Shown piece by piece: positions 45,228 to 52,812 of a DNA stretch of 64,000 nt. Position 1 is the first letter of the stretch. Each line of letters opens with the position of its first letter. The stretch spans positions 992,001 to 1,056,000 of the forward strand of contig NZ_CP016753.1 in assembly GCF_002240055.1 (NCBI RefSeq), read 5' to 3'. This DNA comes from Leptotrichia sp. oral taxon 498. GTDB lineage: Bacteria > Fusobacteriota > Fusobacteriia > Fusobacteriales > Leptotrichiaceae. The notes beneath the pieces were generated by a model. The model saw nothing but the letters and a program-made list of their open reading frames with translations. It was not told where the DNA came from and did no database searches. The position numbers and the translations under genes were made by a program.

Positions 45228-46445
45228 CTATAAATCAAATTCTTTAGCAAATAATTCAGCCACTCTTTTTCCCATCACTTCATCGACAATTAGAGAAATA
45301 CTTATTTCCGAAGTTGAAATTTGGTGAAAACTTATGTCGTTTTCTGCTAAAATTTTGAACATTTTTGAAGCTACGCCTACATTACTTATTAATCCTATTC
45401 CTACGATTGAAACTTTTGTAACATAAGGGTTTATTATAAAAGATGTATTTTCGTATTTTGCTTCAATTTTTTCTCCAATTTTTTCAAGCGCCGCCATATC
45501 AGTTTTTGGACAAGTAAAGGCAAAGCTTCCGTGATGGCTTGAAACATCGTTTTGACTTATCATATCTACATTTATTCCGCTTTTTTCTGCTTTTTCAAAA
45601 ATTTCGTAGACGTTTTGCGCATTTGTCGGAATTTCCTCCACATTCACCATTATTGTATTTTCGTTTATTGACACTCCTGTGATTACTTTTTGTTCCATTT
45701 TTTTATTCTCCTTTATTTTTTCGATTGAAGTTATTATCGTTCCATTTTTTTCACCCAATGATTTTCCTACGTAAATTTCAACGCCATATTTTCCACCTAG
45801 TTCAACGGCACGGGGTTCCATCACTCCAGCTCCCAAATAAGCCAATTCCATCATTTCATCATAAGAAATAAATGGCAATTTTTTTGCATCACTATAAACT
45901 CTTGGGTCAATTGAATAAATTCCGTCAACATCTGTATAAATCTCGCATTTTCCTTTTAACGCTGATGCTAGTGCCACTGCTGATGTGTCAGAACCACCAC
46001 GTCCTAGAGTTGTAACATCTCCTGCTTCATTTACTCCTTGAAATCCAGCTACTACAACAATTTTTCCACTTTTTAAATGTTTTTTTATAATGTTCGCATC
46101 AATGTCGACAATTCTGTTTTTCATATAATGCCCGCTTGTTTTGATTCCCGCTTGAGCTCCTGTTAACGAAATTGCGTCATATCCCAAAGTTTTTAGAGCA
46201 ATACTTAAAAGTGAAATTGTCTGCTGTTCCCCTGTTGACATAAGTCTGTCCATTTCTCTTGAATCTGGATTTTCTGTTATTTCGTGAGCTAGTTTAATTA
46301 ATGCGTCAGTTGTTTTTCCCATCGCAGAAACTACGACAACAACATCATTTCCAGCGTCTTTTACCCGTCCTAAATATTTAGCAATGTTCATAATTTTTTC
46401 TGTTGTGGCAACTGAAGTACCACCATATTTATGCACAATAATCAC
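45228..46445 (-). CDS. lysC: Aspartate kinase (lysine-responsive type)
   Basis: First step of the aspartate family pathway. Seen: KYGGTSVAT near the start, GFQGVNEAGDVTTLGRGGSD active-site loop, GAGVMEPRAVELG, and two C-terminal ACT domains (VSINENTIMVNVEEI; SIVGIGLISNVGVAS). 405 residues, monofunctional class. GTG start with GGAAGG upstream. It follows lysA by 37 bases under riboswitch control; ACT domains allow allosteric feedback as well. Confidence 0.95.
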   Translation of the reverse strand: MIIVHKYGGTSVATTEKIMNIAKYLGRVKDAGNDVVVVVSAMGKTTDALIKLAHEITENPDSREMDRLMSTGEQQTISLLSIALKTLGYDAISLTGAQAGIKTSGHYMKNRIVDIDANIIKKHLKSGKIVVVAGFQGVNEAGDVTTLGRGGSDTSAVALASALKGKCEIYTDVDGIYSIDPRVYSDAKKLPFISYDEMMELAYLGAGVMEPRAVELGGKYGVEIYVGKSLGEKNGTIITSIEKIKENKKMEQKVITGVSINENTIMVNVEEIPTNAQNVYEIFEKAEKSGINVDMISQNDVSSHHGSFAFTCPKTDMAALEKIGEKIEAKYENTSFIINPYVTKVSIVGIGLISNVGVASKMFKILAENDISFHQISTSEISISLIVDEVMGKRVAELFAKEFDL

Positions 46446-46482
46446 AATAAATACACCTTCCTTTTTTATTTTTTAATTTTTA

Positions 46483-47793
46483 TTATAATTCAAAAATTTC
46501 ATCATTTTTTATTAAATCTTCATAGTTTTCTCTTCTAACTGCCACCTTAGCTTTTCCATCTTTTACAAATACAACTGCTGGTGTTACCATTCTATTATAG
46601 TGGCTTGACATTGTGTAGCAGTATGCTCCAGTTGTCCCAACTGCCACTATATCTCCAATTTTAGTTGATTTTGGCAATTTTCCCTTGTTTATGATAATAT
46701 CTCCCGATTCGCATAGTTTTCCAGCAAGTGTGATTTCTCTTGTGTCGGTGTCATTTGGATTATTTACAACACAGGCTTCGTATTCAGCTTGGTAAAGCGC
46801 AGTTCTTATATTATCTGACATTCCTCCGTCGATGAACACATAAGTTTTTCCGCCGACAGTTTCTTTTATTCCACCAACTTCGTAAAGAGTAGTTCCTGCA
46901 TTTCCGACAATACTTCTTCCTGGTTCAATACAAAGTTCTTTAAATCCAATTTGGTATTTAATTTCCATTGCTTCTGTGTAGGTAATTATTTCAGATAGCA
47001 CGTCTTCAATAGGTTTAGGGTCATCTCCCTCTTTGTAGTAAACTCCAAATCCACCACCCATATTTACAGTATGAACGATTATTCCTAACTCTTTTTTCAA
47101 TTTGTCCAAATATTTGAAAATTTCTTCCAATGCAAAAATAAAAAATTTTGATTGAAAAATTTGTGAACCAATGTGAGTGTGAAATCCTTTAAAATCAATA
47201 TAGGGACTATCGTTTAATCTTTTTACAATATCAATTAAGTTTTCTTGAAATAATGAAATTCCAAATTTTGAAGTAAGTCCAGAAGTTTTGATGTAATGAT
47301 GTGTGTGTGCTTCGATTCCAGGATCAATTCTCAGTAAAACCGCCTGTTTTTTTCCTTTTTTTAGGCAAATATTTTCAATTTTAGAAATTTCATCTTTATT
47401 ATCTACAACAATTGTGTCAATTCCATATTCAACAGCCATTTCAATCTCATTTATAAGTTTGTTGTTTCCATGCAAATGCACTCGTTTCATTGGAAATCCA
47501 GCTTTGTAGGCAGTATAAAGTTCTCCACCTGAAACGACATCTAAATCAAGTCCTTTTGATTCAATTAATTTAATCATTCCAGTTGTAAGAAATGCCTTTC
47601 CAGCGTAAGCTATTCTCGTTTTAAATCTTGTCGAATGAAAAGCGTGTTTCATTTTGTCAATAGTCGTTTCGATTAATTCCTGATCCATCACATAAAGAGG
47701 TGTATTAAACTCTTTTACAAGTTCTAGTGCATCAACTCCGCCGATGGACAAGTTTCCTTTTTCATTAATTTTTGAAGTTCCAAATAATTTCAT
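46483..47793 (-). CDS. lysA: Diaminopimelate decarboxylase
   Basis: Final step of lysine synthesis, pyridoxal-phosphate dependent. Seen: cofactor Lys in AYAGKAFLTTGMIKL, DVVSGGELYTAYKAGF, HTHIGSQIF, MGGGFGVYY, EPGRSIVGNAG, and CESGDII near the C-terminus. 436 residues, full length. First gene behind the lysine riboswitch. Confidence 0.96.
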   Translation of the reverse strand: MKLFGTSKINEKGNLSIGGVDALELVKEFNTPLYVMDQELIETTIDKMKHAFHSTRFKTRIAYAGKAFLTTGMIKLIESKGLDLDVVSGGELYTAYKAGFPMKRVHLHGNNKLINEIEMAVEYGIDTIVVDNKDEISKIENICLKKGKKQAVLLRIDPGIEAHTHHYIKTSGLTSKFGISLFQENLIDIVKRLNDSPYIDFKGFHTHIGSQIFQSKFFIFALEEIFKYLDKLKKELGIIVHTVNMGGGFGVYYKEGDDPKPIEDVLSEIITYTEAMEIKYQIGFKELCIEPGRSIVGNAGTTLYEVGGIKETVGGKTYVFIDGGMSDNIRTALYQAEYEACVVNNPNDTDTREITLAGKLCESGDIIINKGKLPKSTKIGDIVAVGTTGAYCYTMSSHYNRMVTPAVVFVKDGKAKVAVRRENYEDLIKNDEIFEL

Positions 47794-47881
47794 TTAATTA
47801 TTATCCTTTCATATTATTTAATTTATTTTTTTATTTTATTCAGCACCTTAAAGAAGTAATAAACTAAAAAAATTAATAATT

Positions 47882-47910
47882 AAAAATGCTGATAATAGCA
47901 TATCAGCATA
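47882..47910 (-). terminator. Riboswitch expression-platform terminator of the lysine operon
   Basis: On the minus strand ATGCTGATA and TTATCAGCAT pair around a short loop, followed by T5. It lies about 50 bases after the aptamer and before lysA, so lysine binding is expected to stop transcription here. Confidence 0.82.
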
Positions 47911-47961
47911 TAAAACATACATTTATCTTTAACTTTTAATTTTAAATAATGAATTATATCT

Positions 47962-48126
47962 GACAGCTCCCCATTATCCTATTGATAATGACAGTTCTAC
48001 GGATATTCTCCACAGACCCAGTATCAAAGCTGGTCAAACTTTGTACTTCGGCAATTATTCCTTTCAATTTATTTCATCAAATTGACCATTCTCCGTAAAT
48101 CTACTTATAATAATTGCACCTCTATC
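47962..48126 (-). promoter_or_regulatory. Lysine riboswitch (L-box aptamer)
   Basis: The minus-strand RNA begins GATAGAGGTGC (48126-48116) and closes with CTGTC (47966-47962), which pair as stem P1. Conserved L-box segments appear in order: AAGTAGA, GGAGAATGG, TTGAAAGGAAT, TGCCGAAGTAC, CTGGGTCTGTGGAG and AGAACTGTCA, matching the B. subtilis lysC leader pattern I recall. 165 bases is the normal size. Together with the downstream terminator hairpin it fits a transcriptional off-switch for lysA-lysC-unknown-dapF-dapA. The remaining part of the 380-base gap is the promoter and the terminator. Confidence 0.92.
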
Positions 48127-48141
48127 TTTTTTATATTTATT

Positions 48142-48170
48142 ATTATAACTAATTTTTTAACTTTTGTAAA
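48142..48170 (-). promoter_or_regulatory. Promoter of the lysine riboswitch operon
   Basis: Minus strand TTTACA (48170-48165), 17-base spacer and TATAAT (48147-48142). It begins only 7 bases after the frr stop codon. Confidence 0.78.
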
Positions 48171-48176
48171 GAATTT

Positions 48177-48734
48177 TTACACAGTTAATAATTCTTTTTC
48201 TTTTGCAGCGAGAGCTGTATCAATTGCAGCAATAAATTTATCTGTTGTTTTTTGAACTTTTTCTTCACTTGATTTTAGTTCATCTTCTGTAATTTCACTA
48301 TCTTTTTCAAGTTTTCTTAATTTATTGTTGACATCTTTTCTTATGTTTCTTATGGCAACTTTTCCTTCTTCAGCTTCTTTTTTTACCATTTTTACATATT
48401 CTTTTCTTCTTTCTTCAGTTAATTCAGGCACCACTAATCTTATGATATTTCCGTCGTTTGAAGGATTAAATCCTAAATTTGCCTGTAAAATTGTTTTTTC
48501 AATGGTTTTTATTAGTGATTTGTCCCATGGGTCGATTACTAAAAGTCTTGCTTCTGGAGCTGAAATTGTCCCAACTTGATTAAGAGGAGTCGGTGCACCA
48601 TAGGCTTCAACTGTAACACCATCAAGCATAGATACATTTGCTCTGCCTGCTCTTGTGTGAGAAAATCTTTCTTTTGTATTTTCAACTGATTTTGACATTT
48701 TTTCTTCAACTTCTTTTAAAATTGTATTTAGCAT
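48177..48734 (-). CDS. frr: Ribosome recycling factor
   Basis: Splits post-termination ribosomes with EF-G. Seen: all-family features such as FSHTRAGRANVSMLDGV, YGAPTPLNQVGTISAPE, PWDKSLIKTIEKTI and ERRKEYVKMVKKEAEEGKV. 185 residues, full length. AGGTGGT precedes the ATG, 19 bases after pyrH, the common pyrH-frr pair. Confidence 0.97.
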   Translation of the reverse strand: MLNTILKEVEEKMSKSVENTKERFSHTRAGRANVSMLDGVTVEAYGAPTPLNQVGTISAPEARLLVIDPWDKSLIKTIEKTILQANLGFNPSNDGNIIRLVVPELTEERRKEYVKMVKKEAEEGKVAIRNIRKDVNNKLRKLEKDSEITEDELKSSEEKVQKTTDKFIAAIDTALAAKEKELLTV

Positions 48735-48753
48735 TTTTTTACCACCTTTTTAT

Positions 48754-49464
48754 TTATTTTTTTACTGTTGTTCCGATAGTTTCCCCTTGCGCCATTTTTA
48801 AAATATTACCTTCTTGAAGTGCGTTAAAAACTACGATTGGCATTTGATTTTCCCTGCAAAGAGAAAGTGCGGCCGTGTCCATCACGCCTAAATTTTTTGA
48901 AATTGCTTCGTCAAATGAAACTGTATCATATTTTATTGCGTCATCAAATTTCATAGGGTCTTTGTCATAAATACCGTCAACTTTTGTACCTTTGGCAAGT
49001 ACATCAGCCTGTATTTCCACAGCTCTTAGCGCTCCCGATGAATCTGTCGTAAAATAAGGGTTACTTGTTCCTCCCGCAAAAATTACAACTCTTCCTTTTT
49101 CCAAATGTCTTATAGCTTTTCTTCTGATAAAAGGTTCAGCTACTTGTGGCATTTGAAGTGCAGTCATAACACGAGTTGGCACTCCCAGATTTTCAATTGC
49201 ATTTTGGAGTGCAAGTCCGTTCATGATAGTTGCAAGCATTCCCATTGTGTCGCCAGTAACTCTGTCAAAACCTTTCTCCATACCGCTTATTCCGCGAAAA
49301 ATATTTCCACCACCAATTACGATAGCTATTTCTACACCTTTTTCATGGACTTCTTTAATTTGCTTTGCAAAGCTTTCCAAGACTTCGTTTGAAAATCCAA
49401 ATTCCTTGTTTCCTGCAAGTGCTTCACCACTTAATTTTAAAAGTATTCTTTTATATTTTAACAC
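48754..49464 (-). CDS. pyrH: Uridylate kinase
   Basis: Phosphorylates UMP to UDP. Seen: RILLKLSGEALAG phosphate loop, VIGGGNIFRGI, TGDTMGMLATIMNG, and FAGGTSNPYFTTDS. The GTG at 49464 is chosen because AAAGGG ends 9 bases upstream; a TTG at 49473 directly abuts the site. About 236 residues. It lies downstream of a terminator after tsf and upstream of frr. Confidence 0.95.
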   Translation of the reverse strand: MLKYKRILLKLSGEALAGNKEFGFSNEVLESFAKQIKEVHEKGVEIAIVIGGGNIFRGISGMEKGFDRVTGDTMGMLATIMNGLALQNAIENLGVPTRVMTALQMPQVAEPFIRRKAIRHLEKGRVVIFAGGTSNPYFTTDSSGALRAVEIQADVLAKGTKVDGIYDKDPMKFDDAIKYDTVSFDEAISKNLGVMDTAALSLCRENQMPIVVFNALQEGNILKMAQGETIGTTVKK

Positions 49465-49490
49465 AAAATTCAACCCTTTCGTAAACTTTT

Positions 49491-49516
49491 TTAAAAAAAG
49501 GGGACTTTATCCCCTT
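49491..49516 (-). terminator. Terminator between tsf and pyrH
   Basis: On the minus strand AAGGGGA pairs with TCCCCTT around a 5-base loop, followed by a T-run. It divides the usual tsf-pyrH-frr cotranscript, at least partly. Confidence 0.88.
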
Positions 49517-49532
49517 AGAGTAATTTAAATTA

Positions 49533-50414
49533 TTATTGTCCCAATTGTGCAGCCACTTCTGCAGCAAAATCTACTTCTTCTTTTTCGATTCCTTCTCCAA
49601 CTTTAAATCTGTCAAATGAAATAATTGTGCTTGGAGCGATAAATTTTTCAACAGTAACTTTGTCATCTCTTACATATTTTTGTTGAACTAGACAATTTTC
49701 TTCATAAAATTTTCTCATTTTACCTTCCAATATTTTTTCAATTATATTTGCAGGTTTTCCTTCAGCTGTTAATTGATGTCTTGCAATTTCTTTTTCTCTA
49801 TCCAAGTCAGCAGTTGTAACTTGTGATTTGTCCAAATATTTAGGATCCATTGCAGCTACATGCATTGCAACACCTTTTGCTTTTTCAATATTTTCGTCAG
49901 TTGCTTCACCATTTACATTTAGTAAAACTCCAATTTTTCCGCCTAAGTGAATGTAAGTTTCGATAAATCCTGTAGTTGCAACTAATTTTAATCTTCTGAT
50001 GTTCATGTTTTCACCAATTTTAGCGATTAATTCTGTCAAGTGAGTTTCGATAGTTTTTCCTTCGTGTTCAAATGCTTTTAATTCATCTTCACTTGTCAAA
50101 TCGTGTTCCAAAGTTAATGTAACTAATTTTTCTCCAAAAGATTTAAATTCGTCATTTTTAGCAACGAAATCTGTTTCTGAGTTAAATTCCAAGATAGCAC
50201 CTTTTTTTCTATCTTCAGAAACTGCTGCGAATACTAATCCTTCAGCTGCTACTCTTCCTGATTTTTTAGCTGCTTTAGCAATTCCTTTTTCTCTTAACCA
50301 GTCAATTGCTTTTTCGATGTCTCCATCATTTTCTCCTAGAGCTTTTTTACAGTCAAGCATTCCTGCTCCAGTTCTTTCTCTTAATTCTTTAATAAGTGCT
50401 GTTGTAATTGCCAC
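49533..50414 (-). CDS. tsf: Translation elongation factor Ts
   Basis: Guanine nucleotide exchange factor for EF-Tu. Seen: [20 protein letters not shown], then [29 protein letters not shown], and [13 protein letters not shown]. 293 residues, standard. GTG start after TAGGAGG. rpsB, normally adjacent, is 1.4 kb away because a PspC gene, a TPR gene and a mobile-type element intervene. Confidence 0.97.
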   Translation of the reverse strand: MAITTALIKELRERTGAGMLDCKKALGENDGDIEKAIDWLREKGIAKAAKKSGRVAAEGLVFAAVSEDRKKGAILEFNSETDFVAKNDEFKSFGEKLVTLTLEHDLTSEDELKAFEHEGKTIETHLTELIAKIGENMNIRRLKLVATTGFIETYIHLGGKIGVLLNVNGEATDENIEKAKGVAMHVAAMDPKYLDKSQVTTADLDREKEIARHQLTAEGKPANIIEKILEGKMRKFYEENCLVQQKYVRDDKVTVEKFIAPSTIISFDRFKVGEGIEKEEVDFAAEVAAQLGQ

Positions 50415-50492
50415 TTTATTTTCCTCCTATATTATTTATTTCTAATTTTTGTTTTTTTTATTTTGTTTAATAATCAATTTATTAGTGAACTG

Positions 50493-50585
50493 CTCCAACT
50501 TTTAGAAGTTAGAGATTCTTGGGAATTATTTGCTTTTATTAGCCAAATATATTTACCAAGCTCTACGGACAGTCCCTGTCCTGAT
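50493..50585 (-). ncRNA. Putative structured RNA of the IS200/IS605-like element (omegaRNA-like)
   Basis: Predicted transcript from about 50585. Hairpin 1: GGACAG-GGA-CTGTCC (50581-50567), perfect. Hairpin 2: outer CTTGG (50560-50556) with CCAAG (50522-50518), inner TATTTGGC (50549-50542) with GCAAATA (50533-50527) and one bulged G. Hairpin 3: the element end stem (50514-50493). This layout, ending at the right-end hairpin, resembles TnpB guide RNAs, but no tnpB is adjacent, so the assignment is inference. Confidence 0.5.
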
Positions 50586-50591
50586 ATATTT

Positions 50592-50620
50592 AGTATAATA
50601 AACTTTGTTATGAATATCAA
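50592..50620 (-). promoter_or_regulatory. Promoter inside the IS200/IS605-like element
   Basis: Minus strand TTGATA (50620-50615), 17-base spacer and TATACT (50597-50592). It points through the folded RNA toward tsf, and no terminator lies between the element and the tsf start, so it may also drive tsf. Confidence 0.7.
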
Positions 50621-50687
50621 GCAAAAATGCAATTCATCTCCCACTTATAGAAGTTGGAGACTTCTTACTATCTTTTTGTTAAAAAAA

Positions 50688-51383
50688 TTATTTTGAAATA
50701 TTTTTTAATATATTTAAGATTTCTGGATTTGTTTTATCAAATTCTAAAAATTCCTTTGCATATTTTTCTGCCATCTTATGATTTTTAGTACCACTATAAT
50801 AAATTGCTAATCTATATATAGAATATGCATTACCAATTAATGCCATTTGTTTGTGTTCTCTAAGTTCTTTAAGTTTATCATGCGTAAAGCCGGCATCCGA
50901 CAGTTGCTTTTCATATTTGTCTACTATGCTATTTTTTTCATTTTTCTCTTTAACAGTCAAATTTAATGATTTTAGATAATCTTCGTCACTGTATAATAAA
51001 AACAGTGAATACACTCCTGTGTCGTCATCTCCTAATTCAATTGCTTTTAAATAATACTTCTCTGCCTCTTTTTGATTACCTAGTATATCATAATCAGTTC
51101 CTATCTCTTCATAAGCGTAAGCATCATTTGGATATTTTTTAACATATTCTTTTAATAATGCAATCAGATTTTTCTTATCTCTCTTTTGAGTTAAAGCCAT
51201 GTATTTATTTTTAAATTCAGTTTTTTCTTTTGAATACATATTCATAAGGCTTCCATCTACTGCAAAATATTGATTATCTATATTTGCCGTATAATTTGAA
51301 GTGCTCGTAGTTTTTTTCTGGCTATTTGCACCTAGAACACTTAAACTTGCTATTAAAAATAGTCCAATCAAAACTTTTTTCAT
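50688..51383 (-). CDS. Exported TPR-repeat protein
   Basis: Secreted protein with tetratricopeptide-type repeats. Seen: signal peptide (about residues 1-19, ending VLGANS), then helix pairs such as YPNDAYAYEEIGTDYDIL, QKEAEKYYLKAIELGDDD and ENKMAEKYAKEFLEFDKTN-like segment near the C-terminus (HKMAEKYAKEFLEFDKTNP). 231 residues. Partner unknown; TPR folds mediate protein contacts. It lies within the rpsB-tsf interval and its stop codon is about 25 bases from the mobile-type element. Confidence 0.75.
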   Translation of the reverse strand: MKKVLIGLFLIASLSVLGANSQKKTTSTSNYTANIDNQYFAVDGSLMNMYSKEKTEFKNKYMALTQKRDKKNLIALLKEYVKKYPNDAYAYEEIGTDYDILGNQKEAEKYYLKAIELGDDDTGVYSLFLLYSDEDYLKSLNLTVKEKNEKNSIVDKYEKQLSDAGFTHDKLKELREHKQMALIGNAYSIYRLAIYYSGTKNHKMAEKYAKEFLEFDKTNPEILNILKNISK

Positions 51384-51467
51384 AATCGCTCACCGTTTCT
51401 TTTTTATTTTTGACCAATAAAAATGTGAGTTCGTTTTTTATTAATTTAAACTTGCTATTTTTACAAG

Positions 51468-51494
51468 AACAGGGAAATGACTTTATTTCCCTAT
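51468..51494 (-). terminator. Probable terminator after the PspC gene
   Basis: AGGGAAAT (51471-51478) and ATTTCCCT (51485-51492) form a perfect 8-bp stem with a 6-base loop; the T-run on the minus side is weak. Confidence 0.6.
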
Positions 51495-51532
51495 TGTATT
51501 TTATCTATTTAGCAAAGAATTAATTACTTTAA

Positions 51533-51730
51533 TTATTGATATTCGTCTGGATTGTCTTTTAAAATTAAAGCACAGACGATGTATGGTAATATTCCAGTTC
51601 CAAATGCAGATGCAAAAATAATCCAGAGTATTCTTATAACATTTGAATCAATATTAAGATATTCAGCAATTCCTCCGCAAACTCCTGCTATTTTCCTATC
51701 TTTTAATGATTTATATAATTTTTTTTCCAT
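51533..51730 (-). CDS. PspC-domain small membrane protein
   Basis: A 65-residue protein of the phage-shock protein C family, which links envelope stress to regulators or toxin control in other bacteria. Seen: KSLKDRKIAGVCGGIAEYLN, the conserved PspC start, then a hydrophobic helix (VIRILWIIFASAFGTGILPY). ATG at 51730 is chosen because TAGGAGG lies just upstream; a longer frame has none. No PspA, B or other Psp genes are near. It stands between rpsB and the TPR gene. Confidence 0.88.
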   Translation of the reverse strand: MEKKLYKSLKDRKIAGVCGGIAEYLNIDSNVIRILWIIFASAFGTGILPYIVCALILKDNPDEYQ

Positions 51731-51861
51731 AATATTTCCTCCTAAAATACATTTCATGGTAAATTATTTAACTAAAAGAAAAAGCAAATCTTCTCTAAAA
51801 AATTAAATAATTTTGTATTTTGGCACATCAAATTTTATATAGTATCTTTGATTTTTAAAAA

Positions 51862-52641
51862 TTATTCTTCAGTTACTACTTCTTCTTCCACAACTTCTTC
51901 AGTAACTTCAAATTCTTCATCTAATGGAGCAGCAGTTTGGTCAGCGTTAGCTTCAACTCCACCGTTAGCTTCGATTGCAGCGTTTGCTATAACTTGAGAA
52001 AATAATCTTACTGATCTTATAGCATCATCATTTGCAGGGATTTTGTAAGTTACTAAATCAGGATCTACATTTGTATCGATTAATGCAATTACAGGAATTC
52101 CCAATTTTTTAGCTTCTTCCAATGCCAAAAATTCTTTTTTGATGTCAACAACGAATAGTGCCGCTGGCAAAGTGTTCATTTCTTTAATTCCACCGATATT
52201 TTTAGAAAGTTTTGCCATTTCTTTTCTTAATAATCCAGCTTCTTTTTTAGTGTAAGCTTCGTCTAAAGTTCCATCAGCATCCATTTCTTCTAATTCTTTT
52301 AATCTTTTTACTCTTTTTTTAATAGTTTCTAGGTTAGTTAAAAGTCCTCCTAGCCATCTGTGGTTTACATAAAATCCTCCAGCTCTTTGGGCTTCTTCTT
52401 TAATAGCTTCTTGAGCTTGTTTTTTAGTTCCTACGAATAAAATTTTTCCACCTTCTTCAGAAATTTGTCTTACAAATTCATAAGCTTTTTCAGTTGCTTC
52501 TAAAGTTTGGTGTAAATCCAAAATGTGGATTCCATTTCTTTCTGTGAAAATATAAGGTTTCATTTTTGGATTCCATCTTTTTGCCTGATGTCCAAAATGT
52601 GCTCCTACTTCTAATAATTGTTTCATTGTAATTACTGCCAT
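51862..52641 (-). CDS. rpsB: 30S ribosomal protein S2
   Basis: Structural protein of the small subunit. Seen: [64 protein letters not shown], and [12 protein letters not shown]. 259 residues with an acidic Glu/Val-rich C-terminal tail. The ATG at 52641 follows TAGGAGG; an upstream in-frame extension lies in the 5' leader and is not supported. Promoter and leader are described separately. Confidence 0.97.
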   Translation of the reverse strand: MAVITMKQLLEVGAHFGHQAKRWNPKMKPYIFTERNGIHILDLHQTLEATEKAYEFVRQISEEGGKILFVGTKKQAQEAIKEEAQRAGGFYVNHRWLGGLLTNLETIKKRVKRLKELEEMDADGTLDEAYTKKEAGLLRKEMAKLSKNIGGIKEMNTLPAALFVVDIKKEFLALEEAKKLGIPVIALIDTNVDPDLVTYKIPANDDAIRSVRLFSQVIANAAIEANGGVEANADQTAAPLDEEFEVTEEVVEEEVVTEE

Positions 52642-52685
52642 TACTAATTTCCTCCTAAATTTTTTTGGTTTTTTCTCCCACTTTT

Positions 52686-52740
52686 CTTTTGCAACAGATT
52701 GCAGAATTTGCAACACCCTATTGCAAAATAATGCAAAGTG
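52686..52740 (-). promoter_or_regulatory. rpsB leader with five regularly spaced TTGCA motifs
   Basis: Within the untranslated leader, GCA cores occur at 52691, 52701, 52710, 52723 and 52733, mostly as TTGCA or TTGCAA, 9-13 bases apart. Because TTGCAA is self-complementary, several alternative hairpins can form (for example TTTTGCAA with TTGCAAAA). It may be an S2 autoregulatory leader, but this is inference. Confidence 0.45.
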
Positions 52741-52755
52741 TGATTAATTCATAGT

Positions 52756-52785
52756 ATTATAACATTGATATGTATTTTTTGTCAA
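52756..52785 (-). promoter_or_regulatory. Promoter of rpsB
   Basis: Minus strand TTGACA (52785-52780), 18-base spacer and TATAAT (52761-52756), both consensus. Strength fits a ribosomal protein gene. Confidence 0.85.
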
Positions 52786-52812
52786 ACATAAAAATAAAAT
52801 TAATTAATAGAA

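Larger units (their letters stand above)
50480..50665 (-). mobile_element. Non-autonomous IS200/IS605-like element (boundaries approximate)
   Basis: About 185 bases without a protein. Two related end hairpins with the same layout are seen on the plus strand: CTCCAACTT-TTAG-AAGTTAGAG (50493-50514) and CTCCCACTT-ATAG-AAGTTGGAG (50638-50659). Imperfect hairpins near both ends and no long inverted repeats are typical of IS200/IS605 elements. Inside, on the minus strand, lie a strong promoter and a folded RNA (next entries). No transposase or TnpB is present, so it is a MITE-like derivative or remnant. It sits between the TPR gene stop and tsf. The exact ends cannot be fixed without relatives. Confidence 0.65.

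Noticed and set aside
50463-50696. Plus-strand frame across the rpsB-tsf gap
   Set aside because: It lies wholly on the reverse side of the IS200/IS605-like element, has no ribosome site, and the sequence is explained by hairpins.
52642-52716. Longer rpsB start in the leader
   Set aside because: The ATG at 52641 has TAGGAGG and gives the conserved S2 start; the extension overlaps the TTGCA leader motifs.
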